From Streptomyces longwoodensis (lineage in GTDB: Bacteria > Actinomycetota > Actinomycetes > Streptomycetales > Streptomycetaceae), in assembly GCF_001514125.1 (NCBI RefSeq), contig NZ_KQ948550.1, forward strand, positions 124,001-188,000: a stretch of DNA of 64,000 nt. The letters are read 5' to 3'. Below are positions 36,060 through 48,056 of this stretch, piece by piece. Positions within the stretch are counted from its first letter, which is position 1. Each line of letters starts with the position of its first letter. Position numbers and translations under genes: made by a program. Below the pieces are notes generated by a model. The model made no database searches. It saw only the letters and a program-made list of their open reading frames with translations, and was not told where the DNA came from.

Positions 36060-37499
36060 TCAGCGCAGCGGCAGGGTGAGGACGAAGGCCGTCGCGTCCG
36101 GCTCGTCGGCGAGGGCGAGGGTGCCGCCGTGCGCCTCAGCCAGGGAGCGGGCCACGGACAGGCCCAGGCCGCTGCCGCCGCGGTCGCGGCTGCGGGCCTT
36201 GTCGACGCGGAAGAAGCGGTCGAACACCCGGGACCGGTCGGCGGCCGGGATGCCGGGGCCCCGGTCGGCGACCCGGACCAGCGCCCTGCCGTCGGCGACG
36301 GACACCGCCACCGACACCGGCGTGCCCGGCGGGGTGTGCACGGCGGCGTTGGTCAGCAGGTTGTCCAGCACCTGGCGCACGCGCTGCGGGTCCAGCCGCA
36401 GCGGCAGGCTCGCCGGGCCCGGCGCCACCGTCAGCGCACGGCCCGGGTGGCTCGCCCGGAACGCGTCCGCCGCCTGCCCCACCAGCTCCACCAGGTCCGC
36501 GTCCCGCGGGCGCAGCGGTGCCTCCACCTCCGCCGCGTCCAGCCGGGCGAGCAGCAGCAGGTCGTCCAGCAGGACGCCCATCCGGGCCGCCTCGGCGCGC
36601 AGCCGGGCCAGGTGGCGTTCGCGTTCGGCGGGCTCGTTGGCCGCCGCGTACTGGAAGAGGTCGGCGTAGCCGCGCACCGACATCAGCGGCGTGCGCAGTT
36701 CGTGCGAGGCGTCCGCGACGAACCGGCGCAGCCGCTGCTCGGCCTCCGCGCGCACCGCCAGCGAGTCGTCGATGTGCTCCAGCATGGTGTTGAACGCCGT
36801 GCGCAGCTCCTCCACCTCCGGGGCGCCGCCCGGCCGGTCCGCGCGCAGCGGCAGCCGTGCCTCGGACTCGGTGAGGTCGTGCGAGGCGATGCCGTGCGCG
36901 GTGTGCGCCATGTCGCTCAGCGGTTTCAGACCCCGCCGCAGCAGCGCCCGGCCGCACACCACCAGGGCCAGCAGCGCGAGCCCGAAGGCGACGACCTGGA
37001 CGGCGACCAGCCGGCGCACCGTGTCCTGGAGGCCGTCCATCGGCGCGGCGCTCACCAGCACCACCCCGGGCTCCACCTCGCAGGCGCGCAACCGGTACGT
37101 CCCGCCCCCGGCGAGGTCGGCGGTGCGCAGCACCTCCGTGCCGGCGGCGGTCTGCGCCCCGGCCAGCGCGGTGAGGGGTGCCACGTCCCGGGGCAGGTCG
37201 GTGGCCTCCTCCGGGGTGCGCAGCGCGGGCCTCCCGGCCGCGCCCACGTCGTAGACGGCGTAGTACCAGCGGTAGTACTTCTTGCCCTGGAGCGTGCCGT
37301 GCTCCGCGATGCTCTTGGACTGCCCGAGCTGGGCGAGCCGCAGCTGGTCGTCGAGCTGCGCCGCGAGGTAGCCGCGCATGGACGTCGTCAGGGCCGTGCC
37401 CACCACCGCGAACACCACCAGCGACAGCGCCCCGAGGCCGAGCGCGAGCCGGGTGCCGAGCCGCAGCCCGCGGTACGCCCGCCGCAGCCGGGAGATCAC
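36060..37499 (-). CDS. Two-component sensor histidine kinase (OmpR partner type)
   Basis: 479 residues. First membrane helix at about 18-38, an extracytoplasmic domain to about 165 (Lys/Tyr-rich GKKYYRWYYAVYD), a second helix VVAFGLALLALVVCGRALL, HAMP, then HisKA with the phospho-His in FVADASHELRTPLMSVRGY. HATPase N box is DNLLTNAAVHTPPG and G box DRGPGIPAADR and GGSGLGLSVARSL. GTG start overlaps the regulator stop by four bases. Ligand unknown. Confidence 0.94.
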   Translation of the reverse strand: MISRLRRAYRGLRLGTRLALGLGALSLVVFAVVGTALTTSMRGYLAAQLDDQLRLAQLGQSKSIAEHGTLQGKKYYRWYYAVYDVGAAGRPALRTPEEATDLPRDVAPLTALAGAQTAAGTEVLRTADLAGGGTYRLRACEVEPGVVLVSAAPMDGLQDTVRRLVAVQVVAFGLALLALVVCGRALLRRGLKPLSDMAHTAHGIASHDLTESEARLPLRADRPGGAPEVEELRTAFNTMLEHIDDSLAVRAEAEQRLRRFVADASHELRTPLMSVRGYADLFQYAAANEPAERERHLARLRAEAARMGVLLDDLLLLARLDAAEVEAPLRPRDADLVELVGQAADAFRASHPGRALTVAPGPASLPLRLDPQRVRQVLDNLLTNAAVHTPPGTPVSVAVSVADGRALVRVADRGPGIPAADRSRVFDRFFRVDKARSRDRGGSGLGLSVARSLAEAHGGTLALADEPDATAFVLTLPLR

Positions 37500-38185
37500 C
37501 GCGGGGCCTGCCGCACCACGTACCCGAAGCCGCGCACGGTGTGGATGAGCGGCGCGCCCGTCGCGTCCAGCTTGCGGCGCAGCCGGCTGACGACCAGCTC
37601 CACCACGTTGGACCGGCCGCCGAAGCCGTACTCCCAGACGTGGTCGAGGATCTGCGCCTTGGTGAGCACGGCCGGGGACCTGCGCATCAGGTAGCGCAGC
37701 ACCTCGTACTCGGTCGGGGTGAGCGTCAGCAGGGCGTCGCCGCGACGCACCTCGCGGGTGTCCTCGTCCATCGTCAGGTCGGCCACGCGCAGCACCGACC
37801 GCGGGGAACCGGGCCCCGCGGCCCGGCGCAGCACCGTGCGCAGCCGGGCCATCAGCTCCTCCACCGCGAACGGCTTCACCAGGTAGTCGTCCCCGCCCCG
37901 GGTCAGCCCCGCCACCCGGTCGGCGACGCCGTCCCGCGCGGTCAGGAACACCACCGGCACCATCGTCCCGGAACGGCGCAGCCGGTCCAGCACCCCGAAG
38001 CCGTCCAGGTCGGGCAGCATCAGGTCGAGCACCACGATGTCCGGCCGGAACGCGGCCGCGCGGCTCAGCGCCTCCTCGCCCGAGTGCGCCGTGACCGCGT
38101 CCCAGCCCTCGTACCGGGCGACCGTGGCCACCAGGTCGGCGATCGGCGGGTCGTCGTCCACGACGAGCAGTCGTACCTTCTCCAC
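37496..38185 (-). CDS. OmpR-family response regulator
   Basis: 229 residues. Receiver with DDD at 10-12, phospho-Asp in VVLDLMLPDLDGFG, Thr in FLTARD and Lys in YLVKPF. Winged-helix C-terminus with LTPTEYEVLRYLMRR and ELVVSRLRRKLD and GFGYVVR. First gene of the regulator-kinase operon. ATG start. Divergent from the electron-transfer operon (183 bases), which makes that operon a plausible target. Confidence 0.96.
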   Translation of the reverse strand: MEKVRLLVVDDDPPIADLVATVARYEGWDAVTAHSGEEALSRAAAFRPDIVVLDLMLPDLDGFGVLDRLRRSGTMVPVVFLTARDGVADRVAGLTRGGDDYLVKPFAVEELMARLRTVLRRAAGPGSPRSVLRVADLTMDEDTREVRRGDALLTLTPTEYEVLRYLMRRSPAVLTKAQILDHVWEYGFGGRSNVVELVVSRLRRKLDATGAPLIHTVRGFGYVVRQAPR

Positions 38186-38367
38186 CCGCCCATACTGCGG
38201 TACCCCCGTGCCCCGGTCGGCCCCCCGTCCGGCCCCGGGCCCGGATCGATATGCTCTTGAAAGTTGTACGACAGGAAATCGACAGCGACGGTCGGCCAGG
38301 CTCGGTGTTCCGAGGACCCGATCACGGGATTCCCGTCGCAGGGTTCCCGATCAAGGAGTTTCCGTCC

Positions 38368-39708
38368 GTGACGACCGTCCAGTCACCCCCCACGCCCGCC
38401 ACGGCCGTCCGTCCCCGCGTCGTGGCCCGCACCGGTCTGTACGCCCTGCTCGCCGCGAACGTCGCCGCCGTGACCTTCTTCGCCGCCGACGCCGGCCTCG
38501 GCTCCGGCGCGCTCGTCGTCCTCGGCCGGTTCGCCGGTCTGTACGGCGCCCTGCTCATGGCCTTCCAGCTGCTGCTGGTGGCCCGGCTGCCCTGGCTCGA
38601 CCGCCGCATCGGCATGGACCGGCTGACCCGGTGGCACCGCTGGACCGGCTTCGGCCTGCTGTGGACCCTGGTCGGCCACGTCGTGTTCATCACCTGCGGC
38701 TACGCCGGCCTGGCCGGCTCCACGGACCCGGTGGGGCAGCTCGTCGACCTGGCCGAGACCGCGGAGGGCGTGCTGCGGGCCGTCGTCGCGCTCGGGCTCG
38801 TCCTGGTCCTCGGGGCCGTCTCCGCCCGCTGGGCCCGCCGCCGGCTCGCCTACGAGACCTGGCACTTCATCCACCTCTACGCCTACGTCGCCGTCGTCCT
38901 CGCCTTCACCCACCAGATCGCCCTCGGCACCACCTTCACCGCGTCGTCCGCCGCGACGGCCTACTGGTACACCGTGTGGGGCGCCGCCCTCGGCGCGGTC
39001 CTGTTCGGCCGCCTCGGCCTGCCGCTGTGGCGCAACCTGCGCCACCGGCTGCGCGTGGAGGCCGTCGTCCCCGAGTCGGACGACGTGGTCTCCGTGTACG
39101 TCACCGGCCGCGACCTGGACCGACTGCCCGCGCGGGCCGGACAGTTCTTCCTGTGGCGGTTCCTCACCCGCGACCGCTGGTGGCAGGCCAACCCGTTCTC
39201 CCTGTCGGCCGCCCCCGACGGCACGCGGCTGCGCCTGACCGTCAAGGCCGCGGGCGACGGCTCCGCCGCGCTGCGTCATCTCCGGCCCGGCACCCGGGTG
39301 TTCGCCGAGGGCCCCTACGGCGCCTTCACCGCCCTGCACCGCACCCGGCCCGACGCCGTGCTCATCGCGGGCGGCGTCGGCGTCACGCCCGTCCGCGCGC
39401 TGCTGGAGGAACTGCACGGCCACGCCGTGGTGATCCACCGGGTCACCGCCGAGCGCGACGCCGTGCTCCACGGCGAACTGCGCGACCTGGCCCATGCCAA
39501 GGGCGCCGACGTGCACCTGGTCACCGGGCCCCCGGTGCCGGACCGGCTGTCCGCACGCGACCTGTCGGGCCTGGTGCCGGACATCGCCGAACGCGACGTC
39601 TACCTGTGCGGACCGCCGCCGATGATGCGGGCCGTGCTCGCCACTCTGCGCGAACTGGGCGTCCCCCAGCGGCAAATCCACTTCGAGCGCTTCAGCCTGG
39701 CGGGCTGA
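38368..39708 (+). CDS. Ferric-reductase-like membrane flavohaem oxidoreductase
   Basis: 446 residues. Six membrane helices with a ferric reductase transmembrane domain; paired haem-ligand His candidates are in RWHRWTGFGLLWTLVGH and ETWHFIHLYAYVAVVLAFTHQ. The C-terminal half is ferredoxin-NADP reductase-like: FAD binding at WQANPFSLSAAP, NAD(P)H binding at IAGGVGVTPVRALLEEL and LCGPPPMMRAVL. Moves electrons from cytosolic NAD(P)H across the membrane. GTG start with AAGGAG. First of three genes with an FMN-binding protein and ApbE. Confidence 0.92.
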   Translation: MTTVQSPPTPATAVRPRVVARTGLYALLAANVAAVTFFAADAGLGSGALVVLGRFAGLYGALLMAFQLLLVARLPWLDRRIGMDRLTRWHRWTGFGLLWTLVGHVVFITCGYAGLAGSTDPVGQLVDLAETAEGVLRAVVALGLVLVLGAVSARWARRRLAYETWHFIHLYAYVAVVLAFTHQIALGTTFTASSAATAYWYTVWGAALGAVLFGRLGLPLWRNLRHRLRVEAVVPESDDVVSVYVTGRDLDRLPARAGQFFLWRFLTRDRWWQANPFSLSAAPDGTRLRLTVKAAGDGSAALRHLRPGTRVFAEGPYGAFTALHRTRPDAVLIAGGVGVTPVRALLEELHGHAVVIHRVTAERDAVLHGELRDLAHAKGADVHLVTGPPVPDRLSARDLSGLVPDIAERDVYLCGPPPMMRAVLATLRELGVPQRQIHFERFSLAG

Positions 39709-39758
39709 CCGGGTCCGGGACCCGACGACGTACCACCGGAAGGAAGCGGAGGAACACC

Positions 39759-40169
39759 GTGAAGCGAGCACTTCCCGTCCTGGTCCTGTCGGCCGCCGCG
39801 CTGGTGCCCCTGTGGCGCTACGAGCCGTCCACGGGCGCCGCGTCCAGCGGCGCCGGGGCGGCGGCCCCGGCCGGCACCCCCACGGCCGCCGCCTCCCCGG
39901 GCGCCGCGTCGACCGTCGTCGCGGGCTCCACCGTGCCCACCGAGAAGGGCGACGTGCAGGTGCAGGTCACCTTCGAGGGCGGCCGGATCACCGCCGTCAC
40001 CATGCTCCGGGCACCGGACCACCCGCAGACCGCGGACGCCGTGCCGAAGCTCGTCGCGGAGACGCTCCGGGCCCAGAGCGCCGCCATCGACACGGTGTCC
40101 GGGGCCACGATCACCAGCGACGGCTACAAGGAGTCGCTCCAGGCCGCCCTCGACGCACGGGGCACCTGA
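39759..40169 (+). CDS. Exported FMN-binding domain protein (covalently flavinylated)
   Basis: 136 residues. N-terminal hydrophobic signal/anchor (RALPVLVLSAAALVPLW), Ala-rich linker, then an FMN-binding (NqrC/RnfG-type) domain. The flavinylation motif is DTVSGATITSDGY, where the Thr of SGAT(I)T would receive FMN. GTG start with GGAGG. ApbE, which performs that transfer, is encoded two bases downstream. It probably accepts electrons from the membrane reductase on the outer face. Confidence 0.9.
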   Translation: MKRALPVLVLSAAALVPLWRYEPSTGAASSGAGAAAPAGTPTAAASPGAASTVVAGSTVPTEKGDVQVQVTFEGGRITAVTMLRAPDHPQTADAVPKLVAETLRAQSAAIDTVSGATITSDGYKESLQAALDARGT

Positions 40170-40170
40170 C

Positions 40171-40893
40171 GTGCGCCGCGTCGAACACGTCATGGGCTTC
40201 CCGGTGTCGCTGCGCGTCGACGACCCGGACGTCCCGGCCGACGCGGCGGACGCCGTCTTCGCGTGGCTGCGCCAAGTCGACCGGCGGTTCAGCCCGTTCC
40301 GCGAGGACAGCGAGGTGTCCCGGTACGGGCGGGGCGAGCTGCCGGGCGGCGCCCTCAGCGCGGACCTGGCCGAAGTGCTCGCCCTGGGCGAGGAGTTCCG
40401 CCGCGCCACCGGCGGCGCCTTCGACGTACGGCTGCCCGGCCGGGGCCTGGACCCGTGCGCCGTGGTCAAGGGGTGGTCGGTGCAGCGGGCCGCCGAGCTG
40501 CTGACCGGCGCCGGACTGCGCCGGTTCTGCCTCAACGCCGGGGGAGACGTGGCCGTCTCCGGCGGGCCGTGGCGGGTCGGCGTACGGCACCCCGGGCACG
40601 CCGACCGGCTGTGCGCCGTGCTGGAGGTGAGCCACGGGGGCGTCGCGACCTCGGCTCGCTACGAGCGCGGCGACCACATCCTCGACGGGCGCACCGGGCG
40701 GCCCGCGACCGGCCTGGACAGCCTGACCGTCGTCGCGCCGACGCTCACCGAGGCGGACGCGGTCGCGACGGCCGCCTTCGCGCTGGGCGAGGAGGGCGTC
40801 GCCTGGGCGGCCGCGCGGGAGGGGTGCGAGGTGTTCGCCGTCCTGCCCGGGGGCCGGGTGCTGCGCACGCCCGGGCTGCCGGTGGCGGCCTGA
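40171..40893 (+). CDS. apbE: FAD:protein FMN transferase (ApbE)
   Basis: 240 residues, somewhat short, with no lipobox or signal peptide visible at the N-terminus (MRRVEHVMGFPVSLRV), so localisation is unclear. Conserved parts are RRFSPFREDSEVSR, CAVVKGWSVQRAAELL, NAGGDVAVSG and HILDGRTGRPATG (metal/FAD region). Transfers FMN to a Thr of the target; the adjacent FMN-binding protein is the obvious substrate. GTG start one base after the preceding stop codon. Confidence 0.92.
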   Translation: MRRVEHVMGFPVSLRVDDPDVPADAADAVFAWLRQVDRRFSPFREDSEVSRYGRGELPGGALSADLAEVLALGEEFRRATGGAFDVRLPGRGLDPCAVVKGWSVQRAAELLTGAGLRRFCLNAGGDVAVSGGPWRVGVRHPGHADRLCAVLEVSHGGVATSARYERGDHILDGRTGRPATGLDSLTVVAPTLTEADAVATAAFALGEEGVAWAAAREGCEVFAVLPGGRVLRTPGLPVAA

Positions 40894-40912
40894 GGCAGCC
40901 GGTGCCGGCGCC

Positions 40913-40944
40913 CGTCTCACCAGGACGGTCCGGCCGGTGAGACG
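40913..40944 (+). terminator. Hairpin terminator after the ApbE operon
   Basis: Perfect 9-bp outer stem CGTCTCACC / GGTGAGACG with a further GC-rich inner loop. Confidence 0.6.
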
Positions 40945-41071
40945 CACACACGCCGGTCGCACAGGCGTCCGGATCTCGCCCCCCTCGCGGTCTAGACTCT
41001 CCCCGCAACGGCCCGTCCGCACATGGCGCAAGCGGGCACCTACGTGCCAGACCCGAAGGGTGTTCGGCGTT

Positions 41072-42250
41072 TTGATACGGATAGATTCAGTCACCAAGCG
41101 GTATCCGGACGGCACGGTTGCGGTCGACCGGCTCTCCCTGGACATACCCGACCGGTCCATCACCGTCCTCGTCGGCCCCTCCGGATGCGGCAAGACGACC
41201 ACCCTGCGGATGATCAACCGGATGGTCGAGCCGACCGAGGGCACGATCCTCCTCGACGGCAAGGACGTGACGCAGCAGCCGGTCAACACCCTGCGCCGCT
41301 CGATGGGTTACGTCATCCAGAACGCCGGGCTCTTCCAGCACCGCACCATCCTCGACAACATCGCCACCGTGCCCCGCCTGCTCGGCTGGGGCAAGGACCG
41401 GGCGCGCGGACGGGCCCGGGAGCTGATGGAGCGGGTCGGCCTCGACGCCGCCCTCGCCAAGCGCTACCCCTACCAGCTCTCCGGCGGCCAGCAGCAGCGC
41501 GTCGGCGTGGCCCGCGCCCTCGCCGCCGACCCGCCCGTCCTGCTGATGGACGAGCCGTTCTCCGCCGTCGACCCGGTGGTCCGCAAGGGGCTCCAGGACG
41601 AACTCCTGCGCATCCAGGCCGAGCTGGGCAAGACCATCGTCTTCGTCACGCACGACATCGACGAGGCCGTCAAGCTCGGCACCATGGTGGCGGTCCTGCG
41701 CACCGGCGGCCGGCTCGCCCAGTACGCCCCGCCCGCCGAACTGCTGTCGGCGCCCGCCGACGCGTTCGTGGAGGACTTCCTCGGCGCCGACCGCGGCATC
41801 CGCCGGCTCTCCTTCTTCCCGGCCACCGACCTCGCGCTGCTCACCACGCCGATCGTGGCCGTCGACGCCACCGCCGAGCAGATCGCCGCCCGCGCCACGG
41901 GCGAGACCCCCTACCTGCTGGTCACCGGGCTCGACGGCAGGCCGCTCGGCTGGAGCGCACCGCACGAGCTGACCGCCGGGAGCATCGATCCCGGCCGACT
42001 GCTGTCCCACGGGCGGCCGTTCGTGCCCGGCACCGACTCGCTGCGTGCCGCGCTCGACTGCGCCGTGCTGTCGCCCACCGGCTGGGCGGTCGCCGTCGGC
42101 GCCGACGGCCGGGTCACCGGCGTGGTCTCCCAGCAGACCATCGCCGAGGCCATCCGCGGGGCCCACGCGGCCGTCCCCGCCGACGCCCCCGCGGCCGCGC
42201 CCCCCAGCCTCTCCAAGGGCGGCCCCTCGGACGCGAAGGTCGCCGGATGA
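41072..42250 (+). CDS. Osmoprotectant (glycine betaine/choline-type) ABC transporter ATPase
   Basis: 392 residues. Walker A GPSGCGKTTT, Q-loop QNAGLF, signature LSGGQQQR, Walker B LLMDEPF, H-loop VTHD. A C-terminal region of about 140 residues is CBS-like, as in OpuCA/ProV, and may sense ionic strength. I chose the TTG start of (M)IRIDSVTKRYPDG because GAAGGG lies 11 bases upstream; a GTG four codons earlier overlaps that site. The stop overlaps the next start (ATGA). Confidence 0.93.
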   Translation: MIRIDSVTKRYPDGTVAVDRLSLDIPDRSITVLVGPSGCGKTTTLRMINRMVEPTEGTILLDGKDVTQQPVNTLRRSMGYVIQNAGLFQHRTILDNIATVPRLLGWGKDRARGRARELMERVGLDAALAKRYPYQLSGGQQQRVGVARALAADPPVLLMDEPFSAVDPVVRKGLQDELLRIQAELGKTIVFVTHDIDEAVKLGTMVAVLRTGGRLAQYAPPAELLSAPADAFVEDFLGADRGIRRLSFFPATDLALLTTPIVAVDATAEQIAARATGETPYLLVTGLDGRPLGWSAPHELTAGSIDPGRLLSHGRPFVPGTDSLRAALDCAVLSPTGWAVAVGADGRVTGVVSQQTIAEAIRGAHAAVPADAPAAAPPSLSKGGPSDAKVAG

Positions 42251-42954
42251 GCGGCTTCTTCGACATCCCCAGCGACCTCCAGCACAGCTGGCTCGGACTG
42301 GTCGGGCTGCACCTGCGCGAGGCCCTGCTGCCCGTGCTCGCCGGACTGGTGGTCTCGCTGCCGCTGGCCCAGCTGTGCGTGCGCCTGCGCTGGCTGTACC
42401 CGCCGGTGCTGTGGGTGACGACCGTGCTCTACGCGATCCCGTCGCTGGCGTTCTTCGTGCTGCTCATCGACTACACCGGCCAGACCGAGCTCACGGTGAT
42501 GATCCCGCTCACCGTCTACAGCCTGGTCGTGCTGGTCCCGGCGATCGTCGACGGCGTGCGCTCGGTGCCCCAGGAGACGCTCGCCGCCGCCACCGCCATG
42601 GGCTTCGGACCCGTCCGCCGCTACTTCCAGGTCCAGTTGCCGATCGCGGTGCCGGCCGTCATCGCCGGGCTGCGGGTGGCGACCGTGTCCAGCATCAGCC
42701 TGGTCTCCGTCGGCGCGCTCATCGGCAACCAGGGCGCGCTCGGCAACCTCATCAACGACGCCAACATCTACAACCGGCCCGAGCTCGCGGTGAACGCCGT
42801 GCTCAGCATGGCCGCCCTGGCGATCCTCGCCGACGTCCTGCTGGTCGCCGTACGCCTGCTGCTGACCCCGTGGATGCCGCGCGCGGGACGCCGCAAGCAG
42901 CCGGCGGACGTGCCCGACCCGGCCACCGCAGCCCTGGAGGACGCAGTCCGGTGA
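42247..42954 (+). CDS. Osmoprotectant ABC transporter permease 1
   Basis: 235-residue OpuCB/OpuCD-type permease with five to six helices. The ABC-contact loop is ETLAAATAMGFGPVRRYFQVQLPIA (EAA motif), and ISLVSVGALIGNQGALGNLI is typical. ATG overlaps the ATPase stop and its own stop overlaps the next GTG, so the three genes are translationally coupled. Confidence 0.93.
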   Translation: MSGFFDIPSDLQHSWLGLVGLHLREALLPVLAGLVVSLPLAQLCVRLRWLYPPVLWVTTVLYAIPSLAFFVLLIDYTGQTELTVMIPLTVYSLVVLVPAIVDGVRSVPQETLAAATAMGFGPVRRYFQVQLPIAVPAVIAGLRVATVSSISLVSVGALIGNQGALGNLINDANIYNRPELAVNAVLSMAALAILADVLLVAVRLLLTPWMPRAGRRKQPADVPDPATAALEDAVR

Positions 42955-43619
42955 ACCTGCTTCACTTCATCAACGCCTTCTTCGGCGACGGCGCCCACTG
43001 GCACGGCTACAACGGCATCCCCACCCGGGTAGGGGAGCACGTCGGCTACACCCTGGAGGCGCTCGCCATCGCCGCCCTCATCGCCCTCCCGGTCGGCCTG
43101 GTCACCGGTCACTACGGGCGCGGCGGCAACGTGCTCGCCATGATCGCGGTCGCCGGGCGGGCGCTGCCCACCTTCGGCCTGCTGGTGCTGATGACCCTGC
43201 TGGTGGGCTTCGGCATGGTGAACGTGATGACCCCGCTGGTCGTCCTCGCCGTCCCGCCGATCCTGGTCACCACCTACGAGGCGATGCGCTCCGTGGACCC
43301 CTCGCCGGTGGACGCGGCCCGCGGCATGGGCATGAGCGAGGCCGGGGTGCTCTTCCAGGTCGAACTGCCCGCGGCGCTCCCGCTGATCCTCGGCGGCCTG
43401 CGCTCGGGCGCCATCCAGATCGTCTCCACGGCCACCATCGCCGCGTACGTCAGCCTCGGCGGCCTCGGCCGCTACATCGTCGACGGCCTCTACCAGCGCG
43501 ACTACGAGAAGGTCGTGGGCGGCGCCACGCTGGTCGCCGGGCTCGCCCTCGTCACGCTGGCCGTCTTCTGGGCGCTGGGCCGCTTCGCGGTCTCGCGCGG
43601 GGTGCGGCAGCGCGCGTAG
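42951..43619 (+). CDS. Osmoprotectant ABC transporter permease 2
   Basis: 222-residue permease of the same family. EAA loop DAARGMGMSEAGVLFQVELPAALPLILGG; TIAAYVSLGGLGRYIVDGL near the C-terminus. GTG start in a GTGA overlap. The cognate binding protein does not follow here; an opposite-strand conservon intervenes, and the binding protein lies 4.8 kb downstream. Confidence 0.93.
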   Translation: MNLLHFINAFFGDGAHWHGYNGIPTRVGEHVGYTLEALAIAALIALPVGLVTGHYGRGGNVLAMIAVAGRALPTFGLLVLMTLLVGFGMVNVMTPLVVLAVPPILVTTYEAMRSVDPSPVDAARGMGMSEAGVLFQVELPAALPLILGGLRSGAIQIVSTATIAAYVSLGGLGRYIVDGLYQRDYEKVVGGATLVAGLALVTLAVFWALGRFAVSRGVRQRA

Positions 43620-43637
43620 GACGCGCACGGCGCACGA

Positions 43638-43669
43638 ACGGTCCGGCCGCCCGCGGGCGACCGGACCGT
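43638..43669. terminator. Strong bidirectional hairpin between convergent permease and cvnD
   Basis: 9-bp perfect arms ACGGTCCGG / CCGGACCGT plus an inner palindrome GCCCGCGGGC, midway between facing stop codons. Confidence 0.85.
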
Positions 43670-43702
43670 ACGCGTTCCGGTGGTGCTCGTGCTGACGGCT
43701 CG

Positions 43703-44305
43703 TCAGTTCTCGGCGCGGTGCAGGGCCTGTTCCAGGACGACCAGCAACGCGTCGCGCACGGAGCCGCGTTCGCGGGCGTCGAAGACCAGCAGCGGGACGC
43801 CGTCCGCGACGTCGAGCGCCCAGCGGACCTCGTCCAGGTCGTGCTCCACCTTCCCGTCGAAGGCGTTGACCGCGACGGCGAACGGGATCTGCTTGTGCTC
43901 GAAGTAGTCGACGGCCGCGTAGCAGTCGTCCAGCCGCCGGGTGTCGACGATGACCAGCCCGCCGACGGCGCCCTCGACGATGTCGTCCCACATGAAGCCG
44001 AACCGTTCCTGCCCCGGCGTGCCGAACAGGTACAGCTTCAGCGTCGGGTCGATGGTGAGGCACCCGAAGTCCATCGCCACCGTGGTCGTCGTCTTGCTCG
44101 GCGTGTGGGACAGGTCGTCGACGCCGGCCGCCACCTCGGTGATGGCCGCCTCGGTGGTCAGCGGCTCGATCTCGGATATGGAGCCGACGGCGGTGGTCTT
44201 GCCCACGCCGAAGCCGCCCGCGACGACCAGTTTCACCGGCAGCGGCGGCCGTACCGCCGCCTGCGCGGCCGGGGCCCCGGCGGTGCTCGGGTCAGTCGGT
44301 CTCAC
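43703..44305 (-). CDS. cvnD: Conservon small GTPase (CvnD)
   Basis: 200-residue GTP-binding protein of the MglA-like bacterial group. P-loop GGFGVGKTTAVGS, G3 region LFGTPGQERF, and the base-binding segment AVNAFDG in place of NKxD. Last gene of a four-gene conservon that works like a bacterial G-protein signalling unit at the membrane. GTG start overlaps the end of cvnC by 14 bases. Confidence 0.94.
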   Translation of the reverse strand: MRPTDPSTAGAPAAQAAVRPPLPVKLVVAGGFGVGKTTAVGSISEIEPLTTEAAITEVAAGVDDLSHTPSKTTTTVAMDFGCLTIDPTLKLYLFGTPGQERFGFMWDDIVEGAVGGLVIVDTRRLDDCYAAVDYFEHKQIPFAVAVNAFDGKVEHDLDEVRWALDVADGVPLLVFDARERGSVRDALLVVLEQALHRAEN

Positions 44306-44732
44306 GGAGTACCCCTCGGGAGTCGGGGACGGCCCGCAGGCCGTCGATAACCCTGCGCAGGACGGAGGCGTCGTGCGTGACGCCCGAGTCGGGCACGTGC
44401 ACCGTCAAGTGCCCCTCGGCGCGCAGGTCCTCGGCGAGGACCCGCACCACGTTCAGGTGCAGCCGCAGCCGGGACGCGATCTCCGCGAGGGACTGCGGGA
44501 CCCGGCAGGCGGCGACGATGTCGTGCTGCTCGAAGGAGAGCCGGCCGAGCGCCTCGAGCCCGGCGGCGGTGGCCACCACCTGGGTCTCCACGGGCATCGG
44601 CCGGTCGGTCGTGGCCCGGCCGGCGCCCGCCACCCGGCCGGCGGTGACCAGGAAGGGCCGTACGGCGGGGACGGGGCCGACCGGGGTGGCGCCGTCCCCG
44701 TCGGCGCCGCGCGGTGTGCGGCCTTCCGCCAT
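44292..44732 (-). CDS. cvnC: Conservon DUF742 protein (CvnC)
   Basis: 146 residues. Conserved RPFLVTAGR, EQHDIVAACRVPQSLAEIASRL (winged-helix-like) and LRLHLNVVRVLAEDL. Adaptor-like component between the roadblock protein and the GTPase. ATG start. Confidence 0.93.
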   Translation of the reverse strand: MAEGRTPRGADGDGATPVGPVPAVRPFLVTAGRVAGAGRATTDRPMPVETQVVATAAGLEALGRLSFEQHDIVAACRVPQSLAEIASRLRLHLNVVRVLAEDLRAEGHLTVHVPDSGVTHDASVLRRVIDGLRAVPDSRGVLRETD

Positions 44733-44772
44733 CGGTGGTCCTCTTCCTGTTGCTCGGGGAGCCGGTGGCCGC

Positions 44773-45269
44773 TCAGCGCAGTCTGCCGCGGGGCCTGCTG
44801 CGGCTCCTGCCCGCGTCGACGGTGTTCTTCAGCTCCAGCACCAGCTGCGGGCTGAGCGCGGCGCCCGCGCGGTTGGCGAAGACCGTCATCTCGTAGGCGA
44901 TGTTGCCGAGCTTGGCCTCCTTGTCGGTGACCACGCCGAGCACGGCGCCGCTGCCGATCGCGGAGACCAGGACGTGGCCGCCCTCCAGGTCGATGATGAC
45001 CTTGTTGAGGCCGCCCAGGCCGTAGTTGCCGGAGGCGCCGGCCGCGAGGCTGGTGATGCCGGAGACGATCGCGGCCAGCCGCTCGGAGTCGGCGTGCTCG
45101 CGCAGCTCCGACACGGCGATCAGCAGACCGTCGGAGGAGACGGCGATGGCGTCCACGACACCCGCCGTCTCGGTGGCGAAGCGGTTGAGCAGCCAGGTGA
45201 AGTCGGCTGCGGCGGCCCGCAGGTCGGTCGGCGTGGCGTCGCCCGTCGGGGTGTCACCTGTCGACGTGC

Positions 45270-45273
<4 letters not shown>
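44773..45273 (-). CDS. cvnB: Conservon roadblock/LC7 protein (CvnB)
   Basis: 166 residues. Roadblock fold with FTWLLNRFATETAGVVDAIAVSSDGLLIA and IIDLEGGHVLVSAIGSGAVLGVV; an Arg-rich C-terminal tail. Roadblock proteins act as GTPase-activating partners of MglA-like GTPases. GTG start overlapping the cvnA stop by four bases. Confidence 0.94.

Positions 45274-48056
<2,783 letters not shown>

Noticed and set aside
36060..38185. Two-component pair as CseB/CseC or PhoP/PhoR
   Set aside because: Motifs are generic for OmpR-type systems and neighbours do not match those loci.
38266..38285. GTTGTACGAC-like near palindrome as a named metal-regulator box
   Set aside because: Does not match the DmdR/Fur or Zur consensus I know; too short to name.
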